Shown here in pieces: positions 17,362 through 25,462 of a stretch of DNA of 56,854 nt. The first letter of the stretch is position 1, and each line of letters starts with the position of its first letter. Both the position numbers and the translations under genes were made by a program. Source of the stretch: JAKGBX01 sp965366835 (GTDB lineage Bacteria; Pseudomonadota; Alphaproteobacteria; Rhodobacterales; Rhodobacteraceae); assembly GCA_965366835.1 (NCBI GenBank), contig CBDUGF010000008.1:1-56854 (forward strand). The letters are read 5' to 3'. A model generated the notes under the pieces. The model had not been told where the DNA came from, searched no databases, and saw only the letters and a program-made list of their open reading frames with translations.

Positions 17362-18630
17362 ATGAATATCCTTTTCATTCATCAGAATTTTCCCGGACAG
17401 TTCAAGCATCTCGCACCGGCGCTCGCCGCCCAGGGGCACCAGGCTGTCGCATTGACCCTGCGAGTCGAGAAACCGATGGTATGGCAAGGCGTTCGTGTTC
17501 TGCCTTACAAACTGTCGCGCAAGAGCGGGCAGGCGGTGCATCCCTGGCTGGTCGATCTCGACACCAAGGTCACCCGCGCCGAGGCCTGCTTTCATGCCGC
17601 GCTGCAGCTGCGCGCCGCCGGTTTCGTCCCCGATGTCATAGTGGCGCATCCCGGATGGGGCGAATCGCTCTTTCTCAAGGATGTCTGGCCAGAGGCGCGG
17701 ATCGGACTCTATTGCGAGCTCTACCATCAGCCGACCTACCCCCACACCGGGTTCGACCCGGAGTTTCAGCCCGAAATCGCCGTCACCGAACCGCTGCGGC
17801 TGCGGATGAAGAACATCAACAACCACCTCAGCTTTGCCATGGGAGATGCCGGGCTCAGCCCGACCCGGTTTCAGGCCGATACATTCCCCGACAGTTTCCG
17901 CGACCGCATCAGCGTCTGTTTCGACGGGATCGACACCGACCACCTGGTGCCCGACCCGGATGCCGATCTGGCCAACGAAAACGGCCCCACGTTCAGCCGC
18001 GAGGATGAAATCATCACCTTCGTGAACCGCAATCTCGAGCCCTATCGCGGCTATCACATCTTCATGCGCGCCCTGCCGCGATTGCTCAGGGAGCGCCCGA
18101 AAGCACGCATCCTCATTGTCGGCGGAAACGAGGTCAGCTATGGCGCCCAGCCGCCCAAGGGCAAGACCTGGAAGCAGATTTTCATCGACGAGGTGCGCGG
18201 CCAGATCAGCGACGAGGATTGGGCCCGCGTACACTTCCTGGGCCGCATTCCCTATGACAAATTCGTCGCGCTGCTCCGGGTCAGCCGCGTGCATGTCTAC
18301 CTCACCTATCCGTTCGTGCTGTCATGGTCGCTGTTCGAGACCATGAGCGTCGAAGGCGCCATCGTCGCCTCCTATACCGATCCGGTGAAAGAGCTGATCA
18401 CCCACGACGAAACCGGGCGGCTGGTGGATTTCTTCGATCGCGATGCGCTGGTCGATGAGGTCTGCGCCCTGCTCGACGATGCCGCGATGCGCAGGCGGCT
18501 CGGCCAAGCCGCCCGCAAACTTGTGGTAAGCCGCTATGATCTGAAGAAAATCTGCCTGCCGGGTCAGCTCCAATGGGTGCATGACCTGGCCGCGCTGCCG
18601 CCGCGCGCGATGGGCGCGCCCTGCGTCTGA
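17362..18630 (+). CDS. Glycosyltransferase family 4 protein
   Basis: A 422-residue GT-B fold enzyme that would transfer a sugar from a nucleotide-sugar donor. The N-terminal half starts MNILFIHQNFPGQFKHLAPA. The C-terminal donor-binding half contains ILIVGGNEVSYG and the GT4 E-x-E signature around E326 (SLFETMSVEGAIVAS). There are no membrane segments. The ATG at 17362 gives the usual start. It stands alone on the plus strand between two minus-strand genes. No other polysaccharide gene is nearby, so its acceptor is unknown. Confidence 0.88.
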   Translation: MNILFIHQNFPGQFKHLAPALAAQGHQAVALTLRVEKPMVWQGVRVLPYKLSRKSGQAVHPWLVDLDTKVTRAEACFHAALQLRAAGFVPDVIVAHPGWGESLFLKDVWPEARIGLYCELYHQPTYPHTGFDPEFQPEIAVTEPLRLRMKNINNHLSFAMGDAGLSPTRFQADTFPDSFRDRISVCFDGIDTDHLVPDPDADLANENGPTFSREDEIITFVNRNLEPYRGYHIFMRALPRLLRERPKARILIVGGNEVSYGAQPPKGKTWKQIFIDEVRGQISDEDWARVHFLGRIPYDKFVALLRVSRVHVYLTYPFVLSWSLFETMSVEGAIVASYTDPVKELITHDETGRLVDFFDRDALVDEVCALLDDAAMRRRLGQAARKLVVSRYDLKKICLPGQLQWVHDLAALPPRAMGAPCV

Positions 18631-18666
18631 TCCGGGTGCGCGGGCGCCGCCGGCGCCACGGACAGA

Positions 18667-19194
18667 TCAGTATTTCTTGTCGTTGATTCGCAATTGACGC
18701 GCGCGGTTCAGAATCGCGTCTTCCACGGCACGTTGGGTTCCCGCCGCCACAGGCCCGCCGCGCGTGGCGATCGCGACGTTGAGCGAACGTGCATCCAGCG
18801 CCGGATCCTTGATGTAGACAGTCGCGCGATAGGCGCGCCCACCACCCGGCGGCGTACCATAACCCATCACGATCACGCCAGTGAACGGATCGATGCTCTG
18901 CACAGGCAGGAAATTCAGCACGTCGAGCGAGGCATTCCACAGATAGCGGTTCACCTTCACGGTGGTGCCGGTGTCCTTGCGCTTGAACAGGTCGAAGATC
19001 GATGTCTGGCCTACCTGGCTGGTCCCGGCCTGCCCTTCGATGATCGGCCCGGTTTCGTCTTCTTCGCTATCGATGGCATCGCGGGCGCCGCCAAATCCGA
19101 TCGGGCCGAACGAACCCGCGCCGCCGCCACATGACGCCAGCGAAAACGCGACCAGCCCTGCGGCCAGAAGTCTGAAAGCGTTCAAGGTTTGCAT
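18667..19194 (-). CDS. DUF3576 domain lipoprotein
   Basis: A 175-residue protein with a signal peptide ending in a lipobox (LVAFSLASC) followed by a glycine-rich linker (GGGAGSFGPIGFGG) and the DUF3576 domain. Conserved-looking stretches are VNRYLWNASLDVLNFLPVQS and GYGTPPGGGRAYRATVYIKD. The family is alphaproteobacterial and is often found near leuS and lptE, so an envelope role is likely but unproven. The ATG at 19194 gives the shortest complete signal sequence. Confidence 0.87.
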   Translation of the reverse strand: MQTLNAFRLLAAGLVAFSLASCGGGAGSFGPIGFGGARDAIDSEEDETGPIIEGQAGTSQVGQTSIFDLFKRKDTGTTVKVNRYLWNASLDVLNFLPVQSIDPFTGVIVMGYGTPPGGGRAYRATVYIKDPALDARSLNVAIATRGGPVAAGTQRAVEDAILNRARQLRINDKKY

Positions 19195-19509
19195 GTTTTT
19201 GCCCCGATCCTGCCCTTCTACACCCCTCCTACCCAAGCGATGCGGCGGGAGCAAGGATTTATCGCGCCGACTGGCGGGTGCAGTAAACTCCTGTTGCCGG
19301 GGCCGATTGGCGGGTTTTGCGGGGGTTCAAACGCTTTGCCCCATAGGGGCGTGCCGAAACTGTGACTTTGCTGCACCAATTTCAGACCCCGATCATGGCA
19401 GGCGGCCTGCCAGACTTGCAATGACCCCCCGTTTGGAGCGAGAGAGTGGCCTATACCCAATACGGATTCCCCGTTTTGGGCGCATGACTGGAAAACCGAG
19501 GGAAAACAC
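19195..19509. other. 315-base divergent control region of the porin and DUF3576 genes
   Basis: No gene is seen. It must hold the promoters of the divergent DUF3576 and porin genes. Visible structure: GCCCC-ATA-GGGGC (19338-19350) and a 17-base palindrome TGGCAGGC-G-GCCTGCCA (19396-19412) about 100 bases before the porin start. I could not assign clear -35/-10 boxes. Confidence 0.4.
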
Positions 19510-20418
19510 ATGAAAAAGATTCTCTTCGCAACGACCGCTCTCGTCGCCACCGCTGGTATGGCGGCTGCGGAAGTGTCGTTCAGCGGCTACGGCCGTTTCG
19601 GCGCCTTGGAAAACTTCGCTGGCACATCGGGCGTTTATTCGCGTATCCGCCTGCAGATCGATATGTCGACCGAAGCTGACAATGGCCTGACCTTTGGTGC
19701 GCGCCTGCGCTACCAAGCAACGTCGTTCAACGGCGCGACCACCATCAACACCTTCAACGCGGCTCGCTTCTATGCGAAGGCCGGCGGCTTTGAGCTGGGT
19801 GTGGGCAACATCTATGGCGCCATCGAATGGATGCCTGGCCTCTACATGTCGACTCAGTCGGCCGGTATCGGCCTCTCGGGTCTCGGCTTCACCAACCTGG
19901 TGACCAACACCAACCAACGCGGCTACTTCGGCTGGGACGCTTACTCGTCCGCTGGTGCCGGCGCTGCAGCATTCAACGGTGTTGAAGTCATGTATTCGGC
20001 TGGCGATTTCGGCGGTCACCTGTCGCACTCGGGCAATGGCGCAACCGAGCGTACCGCTCTGCACCTGTCCTATGCGTTCAACGACTGGACCGTTGCTCTG
20101 GGTTACCAAGACGCATTCGGTGCTGTGAACGACAAAGTCGTTCTGACCGTTGGCGGCAAGATCGGCCCGGCGAAAATCGGCCTGGCCTATGCTGACAACG
20201 ATGGCATCGCCAAATTCGGTCTCTATGCCAACGTCGACGTCGGTGCAGCAACCCGTGTTGATGCCTTCGTGACCTCGGAAGACGGCGCACTCGGCGGCGA
20301 AACCTACGGTCTGGGCGTTTCGCACAACCTGGGTGGCGGCGCATCGCTGGAAGCCGGCGTTGCACGCAACACCGCAAGCAACACCGCTTACGACCTCGGT
20401 ATCCGCTTCAACTTCTAA
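19510..20418 (+). CDS. Outer-membrane porin
   Basis: A 302-residue general porin. Residues 1-20 are a Sec signal peptide (MKKILFATTALVATAGMAAA), followed directly by the first strand EVSFSGYGRFGALENF. Many alternating aromatic/polar beta-strands follow and the protein ends in a C-terminal phenylalanine (GIRFNF), the usual signal for barrel insertion. Codon choice is biased to that of highly expressed genes and differs from its neighbours. A strong terminator follows 26 bases after the stop. It is likely a major outer-membrane protein. Confidence 0.93.
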   Translation: MKKILFATTALVATAGMAAAEVSFSGYGRFGALENFAGTSGVYSRIRLQIDMSTEADNGLTFGARLRYQATSFNGATTINTFNAARFYAKAGGFELGVGNIYGAIEWMPGLYMSTQSAGIGLSGLGFTNLVTNTNQRGYFGWDAYSSAGAGAAAFNGVEVMYSAGDFGGHLSHSGNGATERTALHLSYAFNDWTVALGYQDAFGAVNDKVVLTVGGKIGPAKIGLAYADNDGIAKFGLYANVDVGAATRVDAFVTSEDGALGGETYGLGVSHNLGGGASLEAGVARNTASNTAYDLGIRFNF

Positions 20419-20444
20419 TCCAGAAGTCGAAGTTCCGAACAGGG

Positions 20445-20477
20445 AAGGGCAGGTCTTCGGACCTGCCCTTTTCTTTT
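20445..20477 (+). terminator. Intrinsic terminator of the porin gene
   Basis: An 11-bp perfect stem (20445-20455 with 20460-20470) closes on a TTCG tetraloop (20456-20459). It is followed by a T-rich run to 20477, a textbook Rho-independent terminator. Confidence 0.93.
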
Positions 20478-20539
20478 GGCCTGTTCTTTAGTCCCCTGAT
20501 GTTGTTGATTCCATGCGAACCATCAGCACAGGACCGCTC

Positions 20540-21193
20540 ATGTCGCTATCCGAAATCCGAACCCGCATTGCCAAAGCCGAAGCCGATTCCGGCCGTGCCG
20601 CTGGCTCGGTGCAACTCATTGCCGTGTCCAAGGTTCAGCCCGAGGACCGCGTGCGCGCCGTGCTGGAAGAGGGACACCGGCTTTTTGGCGAAAACCGGGT
20701 CCAGGAAGCCGCCGGGAAATGGCCCGCCTTCCGGGAAGATTTCCCCGATGCCCAGGTTCACCTGATCGGCCCATTGCAAACCAACAAGACCCGGCAGGCG
20801 TTCGAACTGTTCCAGGCGATCCATTCGCTCGACCGCCCCAAGCTGGCCAAGTCCATCGCCCGCATCGCCCAGGAAGAGGGCCGCTGCCCGGCGCTCTTCG
20901 TCCAGGTCAATACCGGCGAAGAGCCGCAAAAGGCCGGAATCCTGCCTGCCGATGCCGATGGCTTCATCGCCGAATGCCAGGGCTTGGACCTGCCGATCGA
21001 AGGCCTGATGTGCATCCCGCCGGTGGAGGAAGAGCCGAGCCTGCATTTTGCCCTGCTGGCCAAGATCGCCGCGCGCAACGGTCTCACCGGACTGTCGATG
21101 GGCATGAGCAGCGATTTCGAACGCGCCATCGCCCTGGGCGCCACCCATGTGCGCATCGGATCGGCCATTTTCGGCGAACGCGTGCCGGGCTGA
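20540..21193 (+). CDS. Pyridoxal phosphate homeostasis protein (YggS/PROSC family)
   Basis: A 217-residue PLP-binding protein, a single alanine-racemase-like barrel without racemase activity that balances free PLP and affects amino-acid pools. The PLP lysine is K31 in QLIAVSKVQPEDRV. Other family segments are FGENRVQEA, HLIGPLQTNKTRQ and GLSMGMSSDFERAIALG. The ATG at 20540 follows CAGGA; an in-frame ATG at 20513 adds nine residues and has no ribosome-binding site. Confidence 0.93.
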   Translation: MSLSEIRTRIAKAEADSGRAAGSVQLIAVSKVQPEDRVRAVLEEGHRLFGENRVQEAAGKWPAFREDFPDAQVHLIGPLQTNKTRQAFELFQAIHSLDRPKLAKSIARIAQEEGRCPALFVQVNTGEEPQKAGILPADADGFIAECQGLDLPIEGLMCIPPVEEEPSLHFALLAKIAARNGLTGLSMGMSSDFERAIALGATHVRIGSAIFGERVPG

Positions 21194-21273
21194 TCTGTCG
21201 CAAGTAAAACACTTTGCGATTTGCGCCGGTCAGCGCATCATGTCAGGCGATTTATCCGACCAAGGAGATTGCC

Positions 21274-21663
21274 ATGAAACACTTTGCCCTGGGCCTCGCA
21301 GCCCTTGTTCTCACCACCGGCGCAGCCGCTGCCGAGATGACGCTTTCGTTCCAATGGGGCAACATCCCGCTATGCACGTCGGGCCGGCCCAACACCGTGG
21401 CGAACCCCGAATTCATCCTCAAGGGTGTGCCTGCAGGCACCACAAGGGTGGTGTTCAAACTCAAGGATCTGGATGCGCCCGGCTACAATCACGGCGGCGG
21501 CACGGTCAAGATGAGCACGTCCGGCAAGCTGCCCTCGGGGGTTTTCAAGTATAAAAGCCCCTGCCCGCCCTCGGGCCGGCACACCTATGAGTGGACTGCA
21601 ACGGCGAAGGCCGGCGGCAAGCCCTTGGCCACCGCCAAGGCGCGGCGCAAATATCCCGAGTAG
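21274..21663 (+). CDS. Secreted PEBP-like (YbhB/YbcL family) protein
   Basis: A 129-residue protein with a 20-residue signal peptide (MKHFALGLAALVLTTGAAAA). It shows reduced phosphatidylethanolamine-binding-protein motifs: KLKDLDAPGYNHGGG matches the DPDAP pocket and YKSPCPPSGRHTYEW matches the GPCPPxGxHRY pocket. The usual PEBP is longer, so this is a shortened form. AAGGAG lies just before the ATG. The ligand is unknown. Its TAG stop forms part of a hairpin repeat. Confidence 0.72.
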   Translation: MKHFALGLAALVLTTGAAAAEMTLSFQWGNIPLCTSGRPNTVANPEFILKGVPAGTTRVVFKLKDLDAPGYNHGGGTVKMSTSGKLPSGVFKYKSPCPPSGRHTYEWTATAKAGGKPLATAKARRKYPE

Positions 21664-21682
21664 GGTGGGGTTTCACCCCACC
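21661..21682. repeat. TAGGG hairpin repeat overlapping two gene ends
   Basis: Arms GGTGGGG (21664-21670) and CCCCACC (21676-21682) with loop TTTCA. The TAG stop of the upstream gene is its first three bases, and the TGA stop of the convergent L,D-transpeptidase gene lies in its loop. It probably terminates both transcripts. Confidence 0.6.
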
Positions 21683-22218
21683 ATTCCGTCCGGCACGATC
21701 AGCCGCGCGCCGGGCCGCAGCCGCGCCGCGATCCATCGCAAATCCGCGCGCGAGAACGCCACGCAGCCTTCGGTGGGACAGCCCGGGCGGCGCCATTGAT
21801 GCAGGAATATGGCCGAGCCCTTCCCGGCAACGGCGTCGGGCCAGTTCCAGTCGCTGACCAGCACGATGTCGTAAAGCGGATCGGCCCGGCGCAGCGGCTC
21901 ATGGCTATGCGGATAAGGCGCGTGCACCAGCTGGTTATAGCCCGCCTCGCCGCTCGCATCCGACCACAGATCGCCCGGCCGGATCGGTCTGGCCCAGCTG
22001 TTCGGCCGCGCCGTCCGATCCGCGCGATAGAGCATGGCGACAATCCGATGCGCCCCCACCGGCGTCACGCCATCGCCCTCGCGCTTTTGGGCCTGCACGC
22101 CGCCCCTGCCGATCACGCAAGGCAGATACCGCCCCTCAAACCGCACGCCGCGGCGCGTCAGAACCAGGTCGCCCCCTGCAGGCCGGGTGATCGGCACGCC
22201 TCCCGCGCGCAGGCTCAC
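21673..22218 (-). CDS. L,D-transpeptidase family (YkuD domain) protein
   Basis: A 181-residue protein with the YkuD catalytic motif: H140 (IFLHQW) and the nucleophile C152 in PTEGCVAFSRADL. Such domains make L,D-crosslinks in peptidoglycan or attach proteins to it. No signal peptide or lipobox is visible, which is unusual for a periplasmic enzyme; this short form is common in Rhodobacterales. The start is GTG at 22218, overlapping the ribA stop (GTGA), so it is translationally coupled to ribA. Confidence 0.85.
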   Translation of the reverse strand: MSLRAGGVPITRPAGGDLVLTRRGVRFEGRYLPCVIGRGGVQAQKREGDGVTPVGAHRIVAMLYRADRTARPNSWARPIRPGDLWSDASGEAGYNQLVHAPYPHSHEPLRRADPLYDIVLVSDWNWPDAVAGKGSAIFLHQWRRPGCPTEGCVAFSRADLRWIAARLRPGARLIVPDGMVG

Positions 22219-23309
22219 AGCAAATGCCCTGATTTCGCCGCCTTGGTCGCCAGATAGCCGCGGTTCTGCGCGGTCTCGCCCACCTTCAGCGGCACCCGCT
22301 CGGTCACGGCAATGCCATGCGCCTGCATCATCGCGATCTTGCGCGGGTTGTTGGTGAGCAGGCGCACGGCGCTGAATCCCATCGCCTGCAAGATCTGCGC
22401 GCCGATGCGAAAATCGCGCTCGTCATCCTCGAAGCCGAGCCGGTGATTGGCCTCGACCGTGTCAAACCCCTGATCCTGCAACGAGTAGGCCCGCATCTTG
22501 TTGGCCAGCCCGATGCCGCGCCCCTCCTGATTGAGATAGAGCAGCACACCCGCGCCCTCCGCCCCCATCTGCGCCAATGCGCCGCGCAGTTGCGGCCCGC
22601 AATCGCATTTGAGCGAGCCGAGCACATCGCCGGTGAAGCAGGCCGAATGTAGCCGCGCCAGCACCGGTGCGTCGCGCGACGGTCGGCCGATCTCGATCGC
22701 GTAATGCTCCTCGGCGCCGTCCTCGGGCCGGAAAACATGCAGCCGGCCGGCCTTTGCCGCCGCCATCGGCAGCCGCGCCGCCACCACCGGGTGCAGATCC
22801 GCAGACGCTTCCAGCACCGGGGCGGCCAGGGCTTCGTTCACCATCGTCAGGTTGTTTTCGGCTGCAAATTCCCGCGCTCCCTTCAGATCCAGAACCAGCG
22901 CCGCGGGCAGAAGCCGCGCGGTCTTGGCCAGCCGGATCGCCAGCCGGTGCAGCGCTGCATCGCCACCCCGCGCTGCCTGAAGCGGCCCTTTCATCGGCGC
23001 GTTGAGATCATCGGCCGGATCGCATACCGCCAATATCCAGGACAGACCTGCATCACCAGGCAGCACCAGCCGCGCCAGATCGCCATCATAGGCCCGCGCC
23101 TTCAATGTCTCGGCCCGTCGCGCCGTGATCGCGAGAACTGGCACGCCGCCCAGCGCCCTCAAGTCGGCCAGCCGTTGCGCGTCGAGCGTCTCTGCCGCCA
23201 GCATCAGAACGGCGGCGCCCCCGGCACCCGCCAGCACCACGGGCACGCCCATGCGCAGATCGGCCCGCGCGCGCGCGAGCGTTTCGGTGATATCGGGGGC
23301 GAAACTCAT
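22215..23309 (-). CDS. ribA: GTP cyclohydrolase II with degenerate N-terminal domain
   Basis: A 364-residue protein. The C-terminal ~200 residues form GTP cyclohydrolase II, which opens GTP to the first riboflavin intermediate; zinc ligands C224, C235 and C237 are in ACFTGDVLGSLKCDCG, followed by YLNQEGRGIGLANK. The N-terminal ~170 residues occupy the place of DHBP synthase (RibB) in RibBA fusions, but the acidic RibB active-site motifs are not visible, so this half is probably structural. It is followed by a coupled L,D-transpeptidase gene. Confidence 0.9.
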   Translation of the reverse strand: MSFAPDITETLARARADLRMGVPVVLAGAGGAAVLMLAAETLDAQRLADLRALGGVPVLAITARRAETLKARAYDGDLARLVLPGDAGLSWILAVCDPADDLNAPMKGPLQAARGGDAALHRLAIRLAKTARLLPAALVLDLKGAREFAAENNLTMVNEALAAPVLEASADLHPVVAARLPMAAAKAGRLHVFRPEDGAEEHYAIEIGRPSRDAPVLARLHSACFTGDVLGSLKCDCGPQLRGALAQMGAEGAGVLLYLNQEGRGIGLANKMRAYSLQDQGFDTVEANHRLGFEDDERDFRIGAQILQAMGFSAVRLLTNNPRKIAMMQAHGIAVTERVPLKVGETAQNRGYLATKAAKSGHLL

Positions 23310-23450
23310 GAGGTCTCCCTACGCCTGAACGCCACATTTTGAAACATTCGCCCTCCCCTTTACACGAGGCCGTGAGAGAATTGCAGCATATCTTGCCGTG
23401 CCGCCCGCGCCGCCTCATCTGTAGTCCAAGCCAATGAGGAGGCCGGAAAA

Positions 23451-24137
23451 ATGGCACAGCTCAAGAAGATACTGCTTGTCGACGATGATGAAGACCTGCG
23501 CGAGGCGCTCAGCGAACAGCTGATCATGACCGAGGACTTCGACGTCTTCGAGGCCGCCAACGGTGCCGAGGCGATGACCCGCGCCAAGGAGGCGATTTAT
23601 GATCTGGTGATCCTCGATGTCGGCCTGCCCGATACCGATGGCCGCGAGCTTTGCCGCCTGATGCGCAAACAGGGGGTGAAATCGCCGATCCTGATGCTCA
23701 CCGGCCATGACAGCGATTCCGACACCATCCTCGGGCTTGATGCCGGCGCCAATGACTACGTCACCAAGCCGTTCAAGTTCCCGGTGCTGCTGGCCCGCAT
23801 CCGCGCCCAGCTGCGCCAGCATGAACAATCGGAAGACGCCGTCTTCTCGCTCGGGCCGTACACGTTCAAACCGGCGATGAAGATGCTGCTGACCGAGGAT
23901 GAACGCAAGATTCGCCTCACCGAGAAGGAAACCAACATCCTGAAGTTTCTCTATCGCTCTTCCGAAGGCGTGGTGGCGCGCGACGTACTGCTGCACGAGG
24001 TCTGGGGCTACAACGCCGGTGTCACGACCCACACGCTGGAGACCCACATCTATCGCCTGCGCCAGAAGATCGAGCCGGATCCCTCGAACGCGCGGCTGCT
24101 GGTGACGGAATCGGGCGGCTATCGCCTCATGGCCTAA
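23451..24137 (+). CDS. OmpR-family response regulator (orphan)
   Basis: A 228-residue two-component response regulator. The receiver domain (1-125) has the acidic pocket DDDED (11-15), phospho-acceptor D56 (LVILDVGLPD), and the switch lysine in NDYVTKPFKF. The C-terminal domain is a PhoB-type winged helix (RLTEKETNILKFLYRS; THTLETHIYRLRQKIE; GGYRLMA). A strong GAGG ribosome-binding site precedes the ATG at 23451. No histidine kinase is adjacent, so its partner is elsewhere. A strong terminator follows after a 135-base gap that may encode a small RNA. Confidence 0.93.
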   Translation: MAQLKKILLVDDDEDLREALSEQLIMTEDFDVFEAANGAEAMTRAKEAIYDLVILDVGLPDTDGRELCRLMRKQGVKSPILMLTGHDSDSDTILGLDAGANDYVTKPFKFPVLLARIRAQLRQHEQSEDAVFSLGPYTFKPAMKMLLTEDERKIRLTEKETNILKFLYRSSEGVVARDVLLHEVWGYNAGVTTHTLETHIYRLRQKIEPDPSNARLLVTESGGYRLMA

Positions 24138-24299
24138 ATGTCACAACACATGCATCGTATGGAATTCCAGACTTATTTGCGCCAGATCAAAGTTGTATTG
24201 TGAAGTTGTAATTACGGTTAAGTTATCCCGTTGCATGTGCGGGTTATCGCATGCACCTCCCTGTTGGACTTGGCCCGGGCTTGCCCCGGGCTTTTTTTT
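24138..24299 (+). ncRNA. Candidate small RNA (suhB/mmgR-like)
   Basis: This AT-rich gap after the response regulator contains a GCATG...CGCATGC hairpin (~24232-24255). A single-stranded CACCTCCCTGTTGGACTT stretch (24256-24271) with an anti-Shine-Dalgarno-like CCTCCC follows, and then a strong intrinsic terminator. That order resembles suhB/mmgR-type alphaproteobacterial RNAs. The 5-prime end and promoter are not identified; it could also be the structured 3-prime UTR of the regulator mRNA. Confidence 0.42.
24273..24299 (+). terminator. Strong intrinsic terminator
   Basis: A perfect stem GCCCGGG (24273-24279)/CCCGGGC (24285-24291) with loop CTTGC is followed by eight T residues (24292-24299). 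It ends transcripts from the response-regulator side. Confidence 0.9.
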
Positions 24300-24306
24300 A
24301 CGGGTA

Positions 24307-25305
24307 TCAGGGTTCCGGGCCAAACCGCTGCATCCACTCGTTCACTTCCTTGCGCCGCATCCGTGATATCGGAATATTGGTGCCGTTCTTCAGCCGGATG
24401 TAAGGATGGCCGTTCTGGCGAATCAGATCGTCGATCGCCGCGCGCTGCACCCAATAGGAGCGATGTGTCTGCACGCCATGCTCGGGGCCAAGCTGTTCGG
24501 TCAGATCGCGCAGCGCCGCCCGCAACAGCTCGTGCCCTTCGTGAAAGACAAACTCGACATAATGCTCGACCGATTTCAGATAGAGCAGCCCGTCGAGCGC
24601 GATCTGCCGGTCCTGCACTTCCAGATCCGGCAAGGACGCTGCCCCGGGCCGGGCTGCCGGTTCGCGCCGGGGCTGTTGCGCAGCCGGGTTCGGACCGGGC
24701 AGCTCGCCCGCGATCTCTTCGCCGTTCCATCGCACCCGGCGAATCTGCGGATAGTGCGGCAGGATGAACACCACCAGCATCAGTTCGAACACCACAGCGA
24801 TCAGCGTATAGCGCAGGATTTCGCCCCAGATCGCCACGCTCTCAAGCGGGGCCAAGGCAAGCCATTTGCGCAGCACCAGGTAATTGACCCAGATCAGCAG
24901 GGCAACCGAAACCGAATAGAACAGCCCCGAGGGCACCACGAAATCGCGCCGCAGCCTTTGCATCACCAGGATGCAGATACGGAACTGAAACAGCCAGACG
25001 ACGGTGACCAGACTGCAATTGAGCAGCCAGAAAACGGGCCGCACGCTCAAGGGAAGGGTGATTCCGAACACCGACGGATTGACCAGCGCGATCAGGATGC
25101 TGAACACGACCAGCGTTCCCAGAAACAGCTTTGACCGCAATAGTTGCAAGACGCCATCCAGCGTCACCTGAAAGGCGTAGCCGTTCATGGCAACCAGGCG
25201 CATTTCGTGACAAGATGGCTTGTTTTGCAGGGGTTTCATTCGAACAATCATGGGGCCGAGCAGTGTAACCAGTTTCATTCTAATCTGTGACAGAGCGCGA
25301 AACAA
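24307..25305 (-). CDS. Membrane-anchored LytTR DNA-binding regulator
   Basis: A 332-residue protein. Residues ~55-200 contain four hydrophobic segments (for example LFLGTLVVFSILIALVNPSV and LIAVVFELMLVVFILPHY). A proline/alanine-rich linker follows. A C-terminal LytTR DNA-binding domain (~235-330) shows LDGLLYLKSVEHYVEF, HRSYWVQRAAIDDL and RLKNGTNIPISRMRRKEV. LytTR-membrane fusions are transcription factors that sense at the membrane. The TTG at 25305 is chosen because GGAGG lies seven bases upstream; ATG codons at 25278 or 25248 lack a ribosome-binding site. The target is unknown. Confidence 0.85.
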   Translation of the reverse strand: MFRALSQIRMKLVTLLGPMIVRMKPLQNKPSCHEMRLVAMNGYAFQVTLDGVLQLLRSKLFLGTLVVFSILIALVNPSVFGITLPLSVRPVFWLLNCSLVTVVWLFQFRICILVMQRLRRDFVVPSGLFYSVSVALLIWVNYLVLRKWLALAPLESVAIWGEILRYTLIAVVFELMLVVFILPHYPQIRRVRWNGEEIAGELPGPNPAAQQPRREPAARPGAASLPDLEVQDRQIALDGLLYLKSVEHYVEFVFHEGHELLRAALRDLTEQLGPEHGVQTHRSYWVQRAAIDDLIRQNGHPYIRLKNGTNIPISRMRRKEVNEWMQRFGPEP

Positions 25306-25356
25306 CGCTTTGCCTCCGTTTCCGGTTTATTGCGATTGCCTGTAGGCACTCGGTAG

Positions 25357-25393
25357 GGCCTGAGAACCGTCAAGGATTTCTCAGGCCTTTTTT
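25357..25393 (+). terminator. Orphan intrinsic terminator upstream of xthA
   Basis: A perfect 10-bp stem GGCCTGAGAA (25357-25366)/TTCTCAGGCC (25378-25387) with an 11-base loop and six T residues (25388-25393). No plus-strand gene lies upstream within 1.2 kb. A small hairpin TGCC-TGTA-GGCA (25337-25348) precedes it. It may end a short leader or small RNA. Confidence 0.75.
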
Positions 25394-25462
25394 CATTTCG
25401 TCGCTGGCGCCTCTTTCGCGCAACAGCTAGCCTGTCGGGGTTCGCGCAAGACAGGAGACATC

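Noticed and set aside
21195..21222. TCGCAAGT/ACTTTGCGA repeat after the PLP-homeostasis gene as an intrinsic terminator
   Set aside because: The stem is imperfect and the following tract is only three T residues; the evidence is too weak to list.
25300..25357. CTTGAC-like -35 box for the LytTR gene on the minus strand
   Set aside because: The best -10 candidates are 11 or 22 bases away, outside a workable spacing.
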